64,000 nt of DNA from Dactylosporangium sp. AC04546 (GTDB lineage: Bacteria > Actinomycetota > Actinomycetes > Mycobacteriales > Micromonosporaceae), in contig NZ_JAHYSG010000016.1 of NCBI RefSeq assembly GCF_022095675.1, positions 62,001-126,000 on the forward strand, read 5' to 3'. The notes under the pieces are model-generated. The model did no database searches. It had not been told where the DNA came from and saw only the letters and a list, made by a program, of their open reading frames with translations. How positions within the stretch are numbered: position 1 is the stretch's first letter; every line of letters begins with the position of its first letter. The position numbers were made by a program, and so were the translations under genes. Below, in pieces: positions 52,510 to 61,734 of the stretch.

Positions 52510-53112
52510 ATGCGGAAGCTCTGGGCGGAGTTCAAGGCGATCGCGATCGGCGGCACGGTCCTGGACCTGGCGCTCGGTTTCATCATCGGATCGGCCTTCG
52601 CCACGCTCATCCAGTCGTTCGTGACCAACCTGTTCCTGCAGCTCGTCGCCGCCGTCGTCGGCGAGCCCGACTTCCAGAAGCTCCAGGTCAACGTGCACAA
52701 CACGCCGCTGAAGTACGGCGTGTTCCTCAACGACCTGCTCCAGTTCGTGCTGCTCGCGGTCGCCCTGTTCGTGATCATCAAGTTCATGACCTGGATCGGC
52801 GTCGAGCGTGGACGGTCGCTGGACACGCGCCCCTGCCCGTTCTGCTACGACCGGGTCCCGACCGGCGCGCTGATGTGCCGCTCGTGCGGCCAGCAGCTGG
52901 TCGCCGAGCTGCCGTCGCTGCCCGAGGCCGAGCGCCTGCTGGCCGACCGGGAGGCCCGCCGCTGGCCCACGTTGCCGCCGATCGCGATCCCGCGGCGGCG
53001 GACCGGACCGGGCGCGCCGACTAGCGCCAGCGAGGGCGAGCACCCGGAAGCGCGCTCTCGCGCCACCGGGAGCGGGCCGGACGAGCCGGGGGAGCGGCCG
53101 GCGTCAGGCTGA
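52510..53112 (+). CDS. mscL: MscL-type channel with C-terminal zinc ribbon
   Basis: This 200-aa protein has the two MscL helices: IAIGGTVLDLALGFIIGSAFATLI, and FVLLAVALFVIIKFM after a periplasmic loop. It releases solutes upon osmotic downshift. After the second helix comes a zinc ribbon, CPFC and CRSC (about residues 116-135), then a disordered Arg/Pro tail. The last 92 bp overlap accE on the other strand. The ATG follows TAGCAT by 7 nt. Confidence 0.9.
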   Translation: MRKLWAEFKAIAIGGTVLDLALGFIIGSAFATLIQSFVTNLFLQLVAAVVGEPDFQKLQVNVHNTPLKYGVFLNDLLQFVLLAVALFVIIKFMTWIGVERGRSLDTRPCPFCYDRVPTGALMCRSCGQQLVAELPSLPEAERLLADREARRWPTLPPIAIPRRRTGPGAPTSASEGEHPEARSRATGSGPDEPGERPASG

Positions 53113-53191
53113 ACAGGGCCCCCACGATCGCCGCGACCTCCTCGGCCGTCGGCGTGCCGCGAACGACCTTGAACAGCGGTTCCTCCGACAC
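53021..53191 (-). CDS. accE: Acyl-CoA carboxylase epsilon subunit
   Basis: This 56-aa basic protein has the AccE core EEPLFKVVRGTPTAEEVAAIVGAL, followed by a Pro/Arg tail. It stabilises the AccA-PccB complex. GTG 53191 has GGGAGG 5 nt upstream. A longer frame to 53326 is not needed. It lies antisense to the 3' end of mscL and is about 4.2 kb from pccB, whereas the two genes are neighbours in S. coelicolor (from memory). Confidence 0.88.
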   Translation of the reverse strand: MSEEPLFKVVRGTPTAEEVAAIVGALFSLTPAAPPARPARSRWRESALPGARPRWR

Positions 53192-53280
53192 GTGATCCTC
53201 CCGGACAAGTTCACGAAACGTTGTCGTCCTGCGAGCATACGCACACCTCAGCGGCGCATACTCGGATGGAACGGGAGTCG

Positions 53281-53304
53281 ATGGCGAATTGGGGGACGCA
53301 TTGA
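53281..53304 (+). promoter_or_regulatory. Seven-codon upstream ORF
   Basis: ATG-GCG-AAT-TGG-GGG-ACG-CAT-TGA encodes MANWGTH. It has GGGAG 3 nt upstream, and its TGA overlaps the TTG start of the next gene (TTGA). Ribosomes ending here could restart there, which would couple the two. Confidence 0.4.
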
Positions 53305-55481
53305 CAAACGTCCGGATTCGCGCCATGTCGGCGGCGTCGGCGATTGTGCTGCTCGCGGTACTGCTGCCGAAAACGCCGTCGTATGCGCGTGAAGGCGAGT
53401 CGCCCGTGTCGATCTCCGCGTCGCTGCACTACCTCGTCACGTTCGTCGCGCGGGCCTGCGACAACTACGCCTCGGTCATGGGCAACCGGGTGCGCGACGA
53501 CCACCTGGAGGCGGCGGCGCTGCCCAGCCGCGACAACGCGTACCGCGACGGCCAGGCCGTCGACCCCGCCGTCGAGGCCGTCAACGGCGGCGGGTGCGTG
53601 CCCCTCAACGGCTGGCAGTTCTCGCTCGGCAGCGGGCACGAGAAGAAGGGCGCCTACTCCACCGTCACCGGGGCGGCCGCGGGCTCCGGCGCCACCGCGG
53701 CCGGGCTGCCGCTGCTCGACGGCATGGGCCAGAAGACCGACAAGACCATCGACGGGGCGGTGACCCTCCAGCTCAGCGACGAGCAGGCGAAGGCGGCCGC
53801 GCGCCGCCAGCTCTGGGTGCAGGGCGGCACGCCGGGCGACCCGCTGCTCGCCGGGTCGCTGCCCGGCTACGGGTTCGGGGCGCTGCGCTGCGCGGCCGAC
53901 GGGCACAGCGGCGGCAACGTCCAGTGGCTCGGCTTCCCAGCCGGCACCCGGCACGTCTTCTGCTACGGGTACTACGTCAAGGGCGCCCAGCCGACCGCCA
54001 CCCTCGTGGTCCGGGCCCGCACGACGCAGCCGCCGGGTTACCCGCAGCGCTTCGCGTTCGACGCGAGCCCGAGCTACAACGCCGACAAGCGGGTCTCCGT
54101 CGACGCCGTCACCGACGCCACGTTCGTGCGCAGCGCGGGCGGCGCGCCGAACACGGTCGTGTCGCGCACCCCGGCCGGCTGGACGCTGAGCGACGTCGCC
54201 TGCACGGCGAGCGGCGGCGGGCGCAGCCAGACGGCGACCGACCTGCCCACCGGCAGCGCCACCGTCACGCTCAGCGCCGGCGAGACGGTGATCTGCACGT
54301 TCACCTACGCGCCGCCCGCCTCGCCGCCGGGCCTGACCCTGCGGGTCTTCAGCGACCACGCAGGCGGCCAGTTCGGCCTGTCGGTCGGCGGCGACGGCGG
54401 CCCGCGGGCGCTCACGGCGAGCCCGGCGGGCGACGGCTCCGCGGCCGCGGCGACCGGCGCCGACCTCGGCGCGCTGCTGCCGGGGGCCTACCCGGTGACG
54501 GTCACCGCCCCGGCCGGCGACGCGTCGTCGTGGAGCCTGACCGGCGCCGCCTGCGGCCAGACCGAGCTCAAACCCGAGGGCATGACGGTGACCGTGATGG
54601 TCGCCGCGGGCGTCCCGACCGACTGCACGCTGCGCGTCAGTCGCAAGGTCGGCGGCCTCGAGCTGCGCGGGGTGACCGTCGGCGGCACCGGCGCCGCGTC
54701 GTTCACGGTCACGCCGGTCCGCGAGGGCGTGCCGGGCTGGTCGGGCGTGGCGACGACGACCGGGCTCGGCGTGGCCGCGGTCGCGCAGGGTGACGTGCCG
54801 CAGGCGCTGCCGTTCGGCGACTACCTGGTGACCCCGATCCCGCCCGTCTCCACTGTGGACGGCCGCTGGAAGCTCAGCTCCTTCGCCTGCGATCCGGGCA
54901 GGTCCCAGGAGATTCCCAACGTGGGAGCGGACGTCGTGCCCCTGACGCCCGGCGAGTCGGCCGCCAAGTGCACGGCGACCTACATGTTCGAGTCCGCCCA
55001 GCGGCTCCAGGTGACGCTCCGCTTCTCCGGCAACGTCGACGGCCGCGCCGGGGCCGTGGTCATCGACATCAGCTGCGAGGACGGCTCGACCGGCCGCGCG
55101 GTGCTCGGCGGCGACGACAACAGCGAGGCGGCGCTGCCCGAGCCGCTGGGCTTCCTGGCCCCGACGAAGTGCACGATCGCCAGACCGGAGACACCCGTGG
55201 CCAAGGACGCCGCGGTGTCGGTGAGCGCGTCGCTCGACCCGGCGCCCGGCAACGCGCCGCTCGGCATCCCGGCGACCGTCGACATCGGCGGCGACGTCGA
55301 GCTGTATGCGGTGATCGTCACGGTCACGTTCACCGCGACCGCCGAGGTGCCCGCCCAGCAGAAGGTCCTGGACACCTTCCGGGTCCTGCCGGTGGCCCTG
55401 ATCGGCGCCGGCCTGGTCGGTATCGGCCTGCTCATCCTATTGATCATGGTGTTGCGGTCCAGGTCATACCGGGAAGAGTGA
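53301..55481 (+). CDS. Large secreted protein anchored by a C-terminal helix
   Basis: This protein of about 726 aa has an N-terminal signal sequence (MSAASAIVLLAVLLPKTPSYA), then an ectodomain of about 250 residues (YLVTFVARACDNYASVMGN) with Cys pairs. Several prealbumin-like or Ig-like beta domains follow with repeated patterns such as WTLSDVACTASGG, WSLTGAACGQTEL and WKLSSFACDPG. The last 45 residues hold a membrane helix (LPVALIGAGLVGIGLLILLIMVL) and RSRSYREE, with no LPxTG motif. The start TTG 53301 follows GGGGGA; ATG 53325 is possible. Function unknown; it precedes a kinase gene. Confidence 0.75.
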   Translation: MTNVRIRAMSAASAIVLLAVLLPKTPSYAREGESPVSISASLHYLVTFVARACDNYASVMGNRVRDDHLEAAALPSRDNAYRDGQAVDPAVEAVNGGGCVPLNGWQFSLGSGHEKKGAYSTVTGAAAGSGATAAGLPLLDGMGQKTDKTIDGAVTLQLSDEQAKAAARRQLWVQGGTPGDPLLAGSLPGYGFGALRCAADGHSGGNVQWLGFPAGTRHVFCYGYYVKGAQPTATLVVRARTTQPPGYPQRFAFDASPSYNADKRVSVDAVTDATFVRSAGGAPNTVVSRTPAGWTLSDVACTASGGGRSQTATDLPTGSATVTLSAGETVICTFTYAPPASPPGLTLRVFSDHAGGQFGLSVGGDGGPRALTASPAGDGSAAAATGADLGALLPGAYPVTVTAPAGDASSWSLTGAACGQTELKPEGMTVTVMVAAGVPTDCTLRVSRKVGGLELRGVTVGGTGAASFTVTPVREGVPGWSGVATTTGLGVAAVAQGDVPQALPFGDYLVTPIPPVSTVDGRWKLSSFACDPGRSQEIPNVGADVVPLTPGESAAKCTATYMFESAQRLQVTLRFSGNVDGRAGAVVIDISCEDGSTGRAVLGGDDNSEAALPEPLGFLAPTKCTIARPETPVAKDAAVSVSASLDPAPGNAPLGIPATVDIGGDVELYAVIVTVTFTATAEVPAQQKVLDTFRVLPVALIGAGLVGIGLLILLIMVLRSRSYREE

Positions 55482-55537
55482 TCGAGGGTGGAACCGGGCT
55501 GTCTCAGAGGTGCCACCGTTGGGTAACTTGCTAGGTG

Positions 55538-57367
55538 ATGACCCAGCCCAAAGCCTTGATCGCCGAGCGTTACCGACTGATCGAGTCGCTCGGCGCGGGC
55601 GGCATGGGCCGAGTGTGGCTGGCCCGCGACGAGATGCTCCGCCGTGACGTGGCGATCAAGGAGGTCATCCTCCCCGAGGGGCTGACCGCCGAGGAGCGCG
55701 AGGAGCTGCGCCTTCGCACGCTGCGGGAGGCGCGGGCCGCGGCCCGGCTCAACGACCCCAACGTCGTGCGGATCTACGACGTGATCCAGTCCGAGCAGGC
55801 GCCCTGGATCGTGATGGAGTACGTGCCCTCGCGGTCCCTGCACCAGGTGATCACCGACGAGGGGCCGCTGCCCCCGGAGCGGGTCGCGCAGATCGGGCTC
55901 GCGGTGCTCAGCGCGCTGCGCGCGGCCCACGCCGCCGGGGTGCTGCACCGCGACGTCAAGCCCGGCAACGTGCTGCTGGCCGACACCGGCCGGGTCGTGC
56001 TCACCGACTTCGGGCTGGCCGTGTTCGAGGGCGGCGACGGTGCCGTGACGCGGCCGGGGCTGATTCTCGGCTCGCCGCAGTACATCTCGCCCGAGCGCGC
56101 CCGCGAGGGCACCTCGGGGCCGGAGTCGGACATGTGGTCGCTCGGCGCCACGCTCTACGCGGCCGTCGAGGGGCGCTCGCCCTACGCACGCTCGACGACC
56201 TTCGCGACGCTGACCGCGCTCGCGACCGAGGATCCCGACCCGCCGACCCGGGCCGGCGTGATGAAGCCGGTGCTCAACGCCCTGCTGCGCAAGGACCCGA
56301 GGGCCCGCGCGGGCGTCGCGGAGACGGAGCGGCTGCTGCAGCGGGCGGCGGCGGGCGAGGGCCGCGGCTTCCCCTGGTCGCTGCCCGCCCTGCCGTCGCT
56401 GCCGCGGCCCCGGCGGTCCCGGGAGGGCCACTCGGGCTCGTCGAGTGTCCGTTCGCGCAGCTCCGAGCCGGTGGCGCCGGTCAGTGCCCCGCCGGACGGG
56501 GCCTCAGACCACTCGCCGGTGCCGTTCGACGTTCGCCCCGAAGCGCGCGTCGAGTTCCCCGGCCGCGCCCGGGGCAGCGCGGTGGTCGGCCCGCCTCCAT
56601 CGCCCGTTGTCTCCAGCGGTGCCTCCGGAGGTGCCTCCGGAGTTGTCTTCGTGGAGGACGACGACGACAGCACCGTCCCGGCCGGGCAGCGCTGGAAGTG
56701 GATCGCGGCCGGGGCCGCCGCGGTCGTCCTCGCCGTCGTCGCGGTCATCGTCCTGTCCGACGAGGGCAGCTCGCCGCCCGCGGAGCCCCCCGTGACCGGC
56801 CAGGCCGCCCGGCCCACCAGCGCCGCGCCCTCGCCCTCGCCGTCGGTTTCCCTTTCGCCGCAGGTGCAGGGCTCGTTCGGTCCCGACGTCATGCAGCTGC
56901 CGCCGGGGTACCACTACGAGAGCGACCCGAAGTGGGGCTGGACGGTGGCCGTGCCGGACGGCTGGATCAAGACGCCCCACGAGACGTCCGAGTCGATGGT
57001 GTACTTCGTGAGCAACACCGATCCGCGCATCCGCATGGGCGTCGACACCACGTTCACCCCGCCCCCCGACGCGGTGGCCGACTGGGAGCAGCAGGAGCGC
57101 GCCCGGCTCCGCAACGGCCTGTACCCGAACTACGTGCGGGTCGGGATCAACCCCGTCACCAACTTCCACGGACAGTGCGCCGACTGGCAGTGGACGTACG
57201 ACAGCTCCCAGGGCGGCCGGCTGCACGTGTCCAACCTCGGCTGCCGTGTCCGGGACAACCTCGGGCACGCGCTCTACTGGCAGGCGCCCGATTCGCTGTG
57301 GGACACGGAGCCGGTGACCACGATGTACGGCATCATCAAGGTCTCGTTCCGGCCGAAGCCCGCCTAA
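55538..57367 (+). CDS. Membrane Ser/Thr protein kinase, paralogue of the 26-28 kb kinase
   Basis: This 609-aa kinase has the kinase domain first (about 8-270: [29 protein letters not shown]), a Ser/Pro linker, one helix ([19 protein letters not shown]) and an extracellular domain of about 180 residues with [13 protein letters not shown] and two Cys. The outer domain has the same PsbP/LpqN flavour as in the other kinase (VPxGW). TAACTT (55524-55529) lies 8 nt before the ATG; GTG 55535 is an alternative. The stop overlaps the pccB stop on the other strand. Confidence 0.88.
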   Translation: MTQPKALIAERYRLIESLGAGGMGRVWLARDEMLRRDVAIKEVILPEGLTAEEREELRLRTLREARAAARLNDPNVVRIYDVIQSEQAPWIVMEYVPSRSLHQVITDEGPLPPERVAQIGLAVLSALRAAHAAGVLHRDVKPGNVLLADTGRVVLTDFGLAVFEGGDGAVTRPGLILGSPQYISPERAREGTSGPESDMWSLGATLYAAVEGRSPYARSTTFATLTALATEDPDPPTRAGVMKPVLNALLRKDPRARAGVAETERLLQRAAAGEGRGFPWSLPALPSLPRPRRSREGHSGSSSVRSRSSEPVAPVSAPPDGASDHSPVPFDVRPEARVEFPGRARGSAVVGPPPSPVVSSGASGGASGVVFVEDDDDSTVPAGQRWKWIAAGAAAVVLAVVAVIVLSDEGSSPPAEPPVTGQAARPTSAAPSPSPSVSLSPQVQGSFGPDVMQLPPGYHYESDPKWGWTVAVPDGWIKTPHETSESMVYFVSNTDPRIRMGVDTTFTPPPDAVADWEQQERARLRNGLYPNYVRVGINPVTNFHGQCADWQWTYDSSQGGRLHVSNLGCRVRDNLGHALYWQAPDSLWDTEPVTTMYGIIKVSFRPKPA

Positions 57368-58929
57368 AGCGGGATGTTGCCGTGCTTCTTCGGCGGCAGC
57401 TTCTCCCGCTTGGTGCGCAGCAGCCGCAGCGCCCGCACGATCTCCACGCGCGTCGTCGACGGCGCGATGACGCTGTCCACGTAGCCGCGCTCGGCCGCGA
57501 CGTACGGGTTGGCCAGCGTGTCCTCGTACTGCTGGATCAGCTCGGCCCGCAGCGCCGCCGGGTCGGCCGCCTCGCGCAGCTCCTGCCGGTAGAGGATGTT
57601 GACCGCGCCCTGCGCGCCCATGACCGCGATCTGCGCCGTCGGCCAGGCGAAGTTGAGGTCGGCGCCGAGGTGCTTGGAGCCCATGACGTCGTACGCGCCG
57701 CCGTACGCCTTGCGGGTGATGACGGTGACCTTCGGTACCGTGGCCTCGGCATATGCGTAGATCAGCTTGGCACCCCGCCGGATGATCCCGTCCCACTCCT
57801 GGCTGGCACCGGGCAGGAAGCCCGGCACGTCGACGAACGTCAGGATCGGGATGTTGAACGCGTCGCAGGTGCGCACGAACCGCGCCGCCTTCTCCGACGC
57901 GTCGATGTCCAGGCAGCCCGCGAAGTGCATCGGCTGGTTGGCGACGACCCCGACCGGGTGGCCCTCCACGCGGCCGAAGCCGACGATGATGTTCTGCGCG
58001 AACAGGGGCTGGACCTCGAGGAAGTCCTCGACGACGGCCTCGATGACACCGTGCATGTCGTACGGCTGGTTCGCCGAGTCGGGGATGATCGAGTCGAGCT
58101 TGTCGGCCGGCAGCTCGGGCTCCGCCGCCTGGGCGACGGGCACGTCGTCGAGGTTGTTCGACGGCAGATACGACAGCAGCGCCTTCACGTACTCGATCGC
58201 GTCGTCCTCGTCGGTGGCCAGGTAGTGCGCGTTGCCCGACTTCGTGTTGTGCGTCCGGGCCCCGCCCAGCTCCTCGAACTCGACGTCCTCGCCGGTCACC
58301 GTCTTGATCACGTCGGGGCCGGTGATGAACATGTGCGAGGTCTGGTCGACCATCACGGTGAAGTCGGTGACCGCCGGCGAGTACACGGCGCCGCCCGCAC
58401 ACGGACCCATGATCAGCGAGATCTGCGGGATCACGCCGGACGCGCGCACGTTGCGGAAGAAGATCTCGCCGTAGAGGCCCAGCGAGACGACGCCCTCCTG
58501 GATCCGCGCTCCGCCGGAGTCGTTGATCCCGACGACCGGGCAGCCGATCTTCATGGCGAGGTCCATGACCTTGACGATCTTCTCGCCGAACACCTCGCCG
58601 AGGCTGCCGCCGAAGACCGTGAAGTCCTGCGCGAACACGCACACCTGCCGGCCGTCGACGGTGCCGTAGCCGGTGACCACCCCGTCGCCGTACGGCCGCG
58701 TCTCCTCCAGGCCGAAGTTGGTCGACCGGTGCCGGGCCAGCTCGTCGAGCTCCACGAACGACCCCGCGTCGAGCAGTAGGTCGATCCGCTCGCGGGCCGT
58801 CTTCTTGCCCCTGGAGTGCTGCTTCTCGACCGCCCGCGCCGAGCCGGCGTGCACGGCCTCCTCGGTGCGGCGCTCCAGATCGGCGAGCTTTCCGGCCGTG
58901 GTGTGGATGTCCGCGTGCTTGATGGTCAC
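57364..58929 (-). CDS. pccB: Acyl-CoA (propionyl-CoA) carboxylase beta subunit
   Basis: This carboxyltransferase subunit has 521 aa. It moves CO2 from carboxybiotin to propionyl- or acetyl-CoA to make methylmalonyl- or malonyl-CoA. Motifs are [58 protein letters not shown] and the second crotonase half [24 protein letters not shown] 58929 is 7 nt after TACGAT on the minus strand. An ATG at 58938 overlaps that box and is less likely. Confidence 0.94.
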   Translation of the reverse strand: MTIKHADIHTTAGKLADLERRTEEAVHAGSARAVEKQHSRGKKTARERIDLLLDAGSFVELDELARHRSTNFGLEETRPYGDGVVTGYGTVDGRQVCVFAQDFTVFGGSLGEVFGEKIVKVMDLAMKIGCPVVGINDSGGARIQEGVVSLGLYGEIFFRNVRASGVIPQISLIMGPCAGGAVYSPAVTDFTVMVDQTSHMFITGPDVIKTVTGEDVEFEELGGARTHNTKSGNAHYLATDEDDAIEYVKALLSYLPSNNLDDVPVAQAAEPELPADKLDSIIPDSANQPYDMHGVIEAVVEDFLEVQPLFAQNIIVGFGRVEGHPVGVVANQPMHFAGCLDIDASEKAARFVRTCDAFNIPILTFVDVPGFLPGASQEWDGIIRRGAKLIYAYAEATVPKVTVITRKAYGGAYDVMGSKHLGADLNFAWPTAQIAVMGAQGAVNILYRQELREAADPAALRAELIQQYEDTLANPYVAAERGYVDSVIAPSTTRVEIVRALRLLRTKREKLPPKKHGNIPL

Positions 58930-58967
58930 GCTGGGCATCGTAATCGCAGCCGAACTAGGGTCGGGCT
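58930..58967. promoter_or_regulatory. Divergent leaderless promoters of pccB and birA
   Basis: The minus box TACGAT (58942-58937) lies 7 nt before pccB. The plus box TAGGGT (58956-58961) lies 6 nt before birA. The carboxylase subunit and the biotin ligase needed for its complex thus share one 38-bp control region. Confidence 0.6.
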
Positions 58968-59816
58968 GTGAACATTTACACCGACCTGGAGCGCCCGCCG
59001 CTGCGGCCCCTCGCGCTGCGCCGCGCGCTGGTCGTCCCGGGCGGTTTCTGGACCGATCTGCGCGTGGTGGCTTCGACCGGCTCGACCAACGCCGACGTGG
59101 CCGCCCTGGCCGCTTCGGGCGCCCCGGAGGGCCTGGTCATCGTGGCCGAGCAGCAGACCGCCGGTCGTGGCCGCCTGGGCCGCCAGTGGGAGTCGCCCCC
59201 GCGGGCCGGCCTTGCCCTGAGCATCCTGCTGCGCCCTTCGCCTTTGGTCCCGCCGTCGCGCCTGGGCTGGCTGCCGCTGCTGGCCGGGGTCGCCCTCGCC
59301 GAGTCGGTTCGCCGGGTGGCGCGCCTCGACGCCTACCTGAAGTGGCCCAACGACCTGCTCCTCCAGGGCGACCGCAAGACCGCCGGCATCCTGGCCGAGG
59401 GCGTCGCCGACGGCGCCGTCGTCGTCGGGATCGGCCTGAACACCACGCTCCGTGAGCACGAGCTGCCCCGCCCGGACGTCACGTCGCTGGCCCTGGCCGG
59501 CGCGGCGAGCGCGGACCGCGATCCACTGCTCCGCGCGCTCCTGCGTTCTTTCCAGGAGTTGTACCTCCAGTGGCGCGACGCCGCCGGCGACCCCGCCACG
59601 TCGGGCCTGCGCGAGGCCTACCTCTTCCACTGCGGCACCATCGGCCGCCGGGTCCGGGCGTCCCTCCCAGGCGGCGTCTCGTTGACGGGAGTCGCCACCG
59701 GGATCGACGATGACGGAAGACTGCAGGTCACGGACCAGTTCGGTGCCGTCCACGCGGTCGCTGCAGGCGACGTCGTGCACGTCAGGCCAGATTCAGCGGG
59801 AGATACGGCCGGGTAG
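58968..59816 (+). CDS. birA: Biotin-[acetyl-CoA carboxylase] ligase
   Basis: This 282-aa enzyme attaches biotin to the BCCP domain of AccA. Motifs are [22 protein letters not shown] (biotinyl-AMP loop) and LKWPNDLLL; the C-terminal SH3-like domain ([27 protein letters not shown]) is present. There is no N-terminal helix-turn-helix, so it is a ligase without repressor function. The GTG is leaderless. Confidence 0.94.
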   Translation: MNIYTDLERPPLRPLALRRALVVPGGFWTDLRVVASTGSTNADVAALAASGAPEGLVIVAEQQTAGRGRLGRQWESPPRAGLALSILLRPSPLVPPSRLGWLPLLAGVALAESVRRVARLDAYLKWPNDLLLQGDRKTAGILAEGVADGAVVVGIGLNTTLREHELPRPDVTSLALAGAASADRDPLLRALLRSFQELYLQWRDAAGDPATSGLREAYLFHCGTIGRRVRASLPGGVSLTGVATGIDDDGRLQVTDQFGAVHAVAAGDVVHVRPDSAGDTAG

Positions 59817-59882
59817 CGGAGTGCCCCTCCGGGGCCAGAGGGTCTAGCCTCACTGCCGACATTCATGAACGAGGAGGTTGGC

Positions 59883-60428
59883 GTGGGGTTCCCGGAAAGC
59901 GTCCTCACCAAGGACGAGCAGGTGGTGCTGCACCTGCACCCCCACTGGAAAGCGCTGTTCCTGCCGGTGGTCTGGTTCGTGCTGGCCGCAGCCGCGGTCG
60001 CCGCGGTCGCGATCTTCACCAGCCTGGCCGGCATCGGCATCCTGATCATCGCGGCCGTCGCGTTGGTCGTGGTCATCGTGGTGACGGTGTGGCCCTGGAT
60101 CAAGTGGCGCACCACGCACTACGTGTTCACCAACGAGCGGGTCATCATGCGCAGCGGCGTCTTCTCCCGCAGCGGCCGTGACATCCCCCTGGGCCGGGTG
60201 AACGACGTGTCGTTCTCGCACACGCTCTTCGAGCGCATGCTGGGTTGCGGCACCCTGACCATCGAGTCGGCGGGCGAGCGCGGCCAGGTCCAGCTGACGG
60301 ACCTGCCCCAGGTGGAGAAGACCCAGAGCGTCCTGTACGAACTGGTGGACGCAGACCGCCAGAAGCACACCTTCGGCGACGACGACCGCGAGGCCCTGGT
60401 CAACGAGATCAAGAACGACAACGCGTAA
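59883..60428 (+). CDS. PH-domain membrane protein (YdbT/YdbS-like)
   Basis: This 181-aa protein has two membrane helices at about 25-65 (LFLPVVWFVLAAAAVAAVAIF, then GILIIAAVALVVVIVVTV) and a bacterial PH domain (YVFTNERVIMRSGVFSRSGRDIPLGRVNDVSFSHTLFERMLGCGTLTIESAG). Function unknown. GTG 59883 has GAGGAGG 5 nt upstream; an in-frame ATG at 59865 is less likely. Confidence 0.85.
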   Translation: MGFPESVLTKDEQVVLHLHPHWKALFLPVVWFVLAAAAVAAVAIFTSLAGIGILIIAAVALVVVIVVTVWPWIKWRTTHYVFTNERVIMRSGVFSRSGRDIPLGRVNDVSFSHTLFERMLGCGTLTIESAGERGQVQLTDLPQVEKTQSVLYELVDADRQKHTFGDDDREALVNEIKNDNA

Positions 60429-60434
60429 CAACAG

Positions 60435-60476
60435 CGCGAGCCGAACCCCGTGCGGGTTCGGCTCGCGTTTTCGTTT
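60435..60476 (+). terminator. Strong intrinsic terminator after the PH-domain gene
   Basis: A perfect 14-bp stem (60435-60448 with 60454-60467) with a 5-nt loop is followed by TTTTCGTTTT. It ends the plus-strand gene and stands in front of the convergent ispH stop. Confidence 0.92.
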
Positions 60477-60489
60477 TGTGCTCCCGCGG

Positions 60490-61482
60490 TCAGCTCAGGG
60501 TCTTGGCGACCTCGGCGGCGCGGGCGGCGGCGCCGGCCTTCATGTCGCGCTTGAGCTCCTGCGGCAGGGAGAACACCAGCTTCTCCTGCGCCGTGGTGAT
60601 CTCGGCGACGTCACCGAACCCGCGCTCGGCGAGGAAGTCGAGGACCTCCATCACCAGCTCGTCCGGCACCGACGCACCCGACGTGACGCCGACGGTCGTC
60701 GCGCCGGCGAGCCACTCGTCCTGGATCTCGCTGGCGTAGTCGATCAGGTAGCCCGCCTTGGCCCCGGCGTCGACCGCCACCTCACGCAGCCGCTGCGAGT
60801 TCGACGAGTTCTGCGATCCGACGACGAGCACCAGGTCGCAGTTCGGCGCCATGGCCTTGACCGCGTCCTGCCGGTTCGACGTCGCGTAGCAGATGTCGTC
60901 GCTCGGCGGCGACATCAGCAGCGGCAGCTTCGTCTTGAGCCGCGCGACCGTCTCCAGCGTCTCGTCCACCGACAGCGTCGTCTGCGACAGCCAGACCACC
61001 TTCGACGGGTCACGGACGGTGACCTTGTCGACGCTGTCCGGCCCGTCGACCAGCTGAATGTGCGCCGGTGCCTCACCGGTCGTGCCGACGACCTCTTCGT
61101 GCCCTTCGTGACCGATGAGCAGAATGTCGTAGTCGTCGGCGGCGAACCGGCGAGCCTCCTGGTGGACCTTGGTCACCAGCGGGCAGGTCGCGTCGATGGC
61201 CTTCAGCGAACGAGCCTTCGCCTGGTCGTGCACCTCAGGCGCGACCCCGTGGGCCGAGAAGACCACGGTCGCCCCCTCCGGCACCTCGTCGTTCTCCTCG
61301 ACGAAGATCGCGCCCTTCGCCTGCAGCGTGCTCACGACGTGCTTGTTGTGCACGATCTCCTTGCGGACGTAGATCGGCGCGCCGTACAGCTTGAGCGCTT
61401 CCTCGACAGTCTGGACCGCCCGGTCCACGCCGGCGCAGTAGCCGCGGGGCTTGGCAAGCAGGACACGCTTCGAACCAGTCAC
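60490..61482 (-). CDS. ispH: 4-hydroxy-3-methylbut-2-enyl diphosphate reductase
   Basis: This is the last enzyme of the MEP isoprenoid pathway, making IPP and DMAPP with a [4Fe-4S] cluster. The 330-aa protein has the three cluster Cys at 16 (PRGYCAG), 100 (DATCPLV) and 198 (DDICYAT). The catalytic Glu loop follows DATCPLV, and VTSGASVP is near the C-terminus. GTG 61482 lies 6 nt after TACCAT on the minus strand (61494-61489), so the transcript is probably leaderless. Confidence 0.96.
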   Translation of the reverse strand: MTGSKRVLLAKPRGYCAGVDRAVQTVEEALKLYGAPIYVRKEIVHNKHVVSTLQAKGAIFVEENDEVPEGATVVFSAHGVAPEVHDQAKARSLKAIDATCPLVTKVHQEARRFAADDYDILLIGHEGHEEVVGTTGEAPAHIQLVDGPDSVDKVTVRDPSKVVWLSQTTLSVDETLETVARLKTKLPLLMSPPSDDICYATSNRQDAVKAMAPNCDLVLVVGSQNSSNSQRLREVAVDAGAKAGYLIDYASEIQDEWLAGATTVGVTSGASVPDELVMEVLDFLAERGFGDVAEITTAQEKLVFSLPQELKRDMKAGAAARAAEVAKTLS

Positions 61483-61734
61483 CCCGCCATGGTACGTGCC
61501 ACCGCCGACAACCCGCCTCGCCGCAAGAGCGGCAACTCGCCCACCCCGCGCCCAAACCCCGCGCCCAGCCTTCGCCCAAACCCACCCAAAGGGTCCTCCG
61601 GCCGGCCGGGCGCGGCGAACTTCTCCTGGCTGGGTGCGGCGAGCGGCTGTTCTGGCTGGGTGCGGCGAGCTGTTCTGGCCGGGTGCGGCGAGCTGTCCTG
61701 GCCGGGCGCGGCGAACCGTTCTGGCCGGACGTCG
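61483..61734. other. Intergenic region upstream of ispH with tandem repeats
   Basis: These 252 bp hold no gene. They contain the ispH -10 box (61489-61494), a C-rich stretch with the unit CGCCCAAACCC repeated, and the five-copy tandem repeat described separately. The far side is the stop of the FtsX-like gene. Confidence 0.6.
61604..61722. repeat. Five tandem repeats of about 23 bp
   Basis: Units at 61604-61627, 61628-61653, 61654-61676, 61677-61699 and 61700-61722 are versions of GGCYGGGYGCGGCGARC plus a TGTTCT-like end, with a partial sixth unit after them. Unit length varies from 23 to 26 bp, so they are not coding. They lie 110-230 bp upstream of the ispH promoter. Confidence 0.85.

Noticed and set aside
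61604..61722. CRISPR array
   Set aside because: The repeats abut without unique spacers and no cas genes are nearby, so it is a simple tandem repeat.
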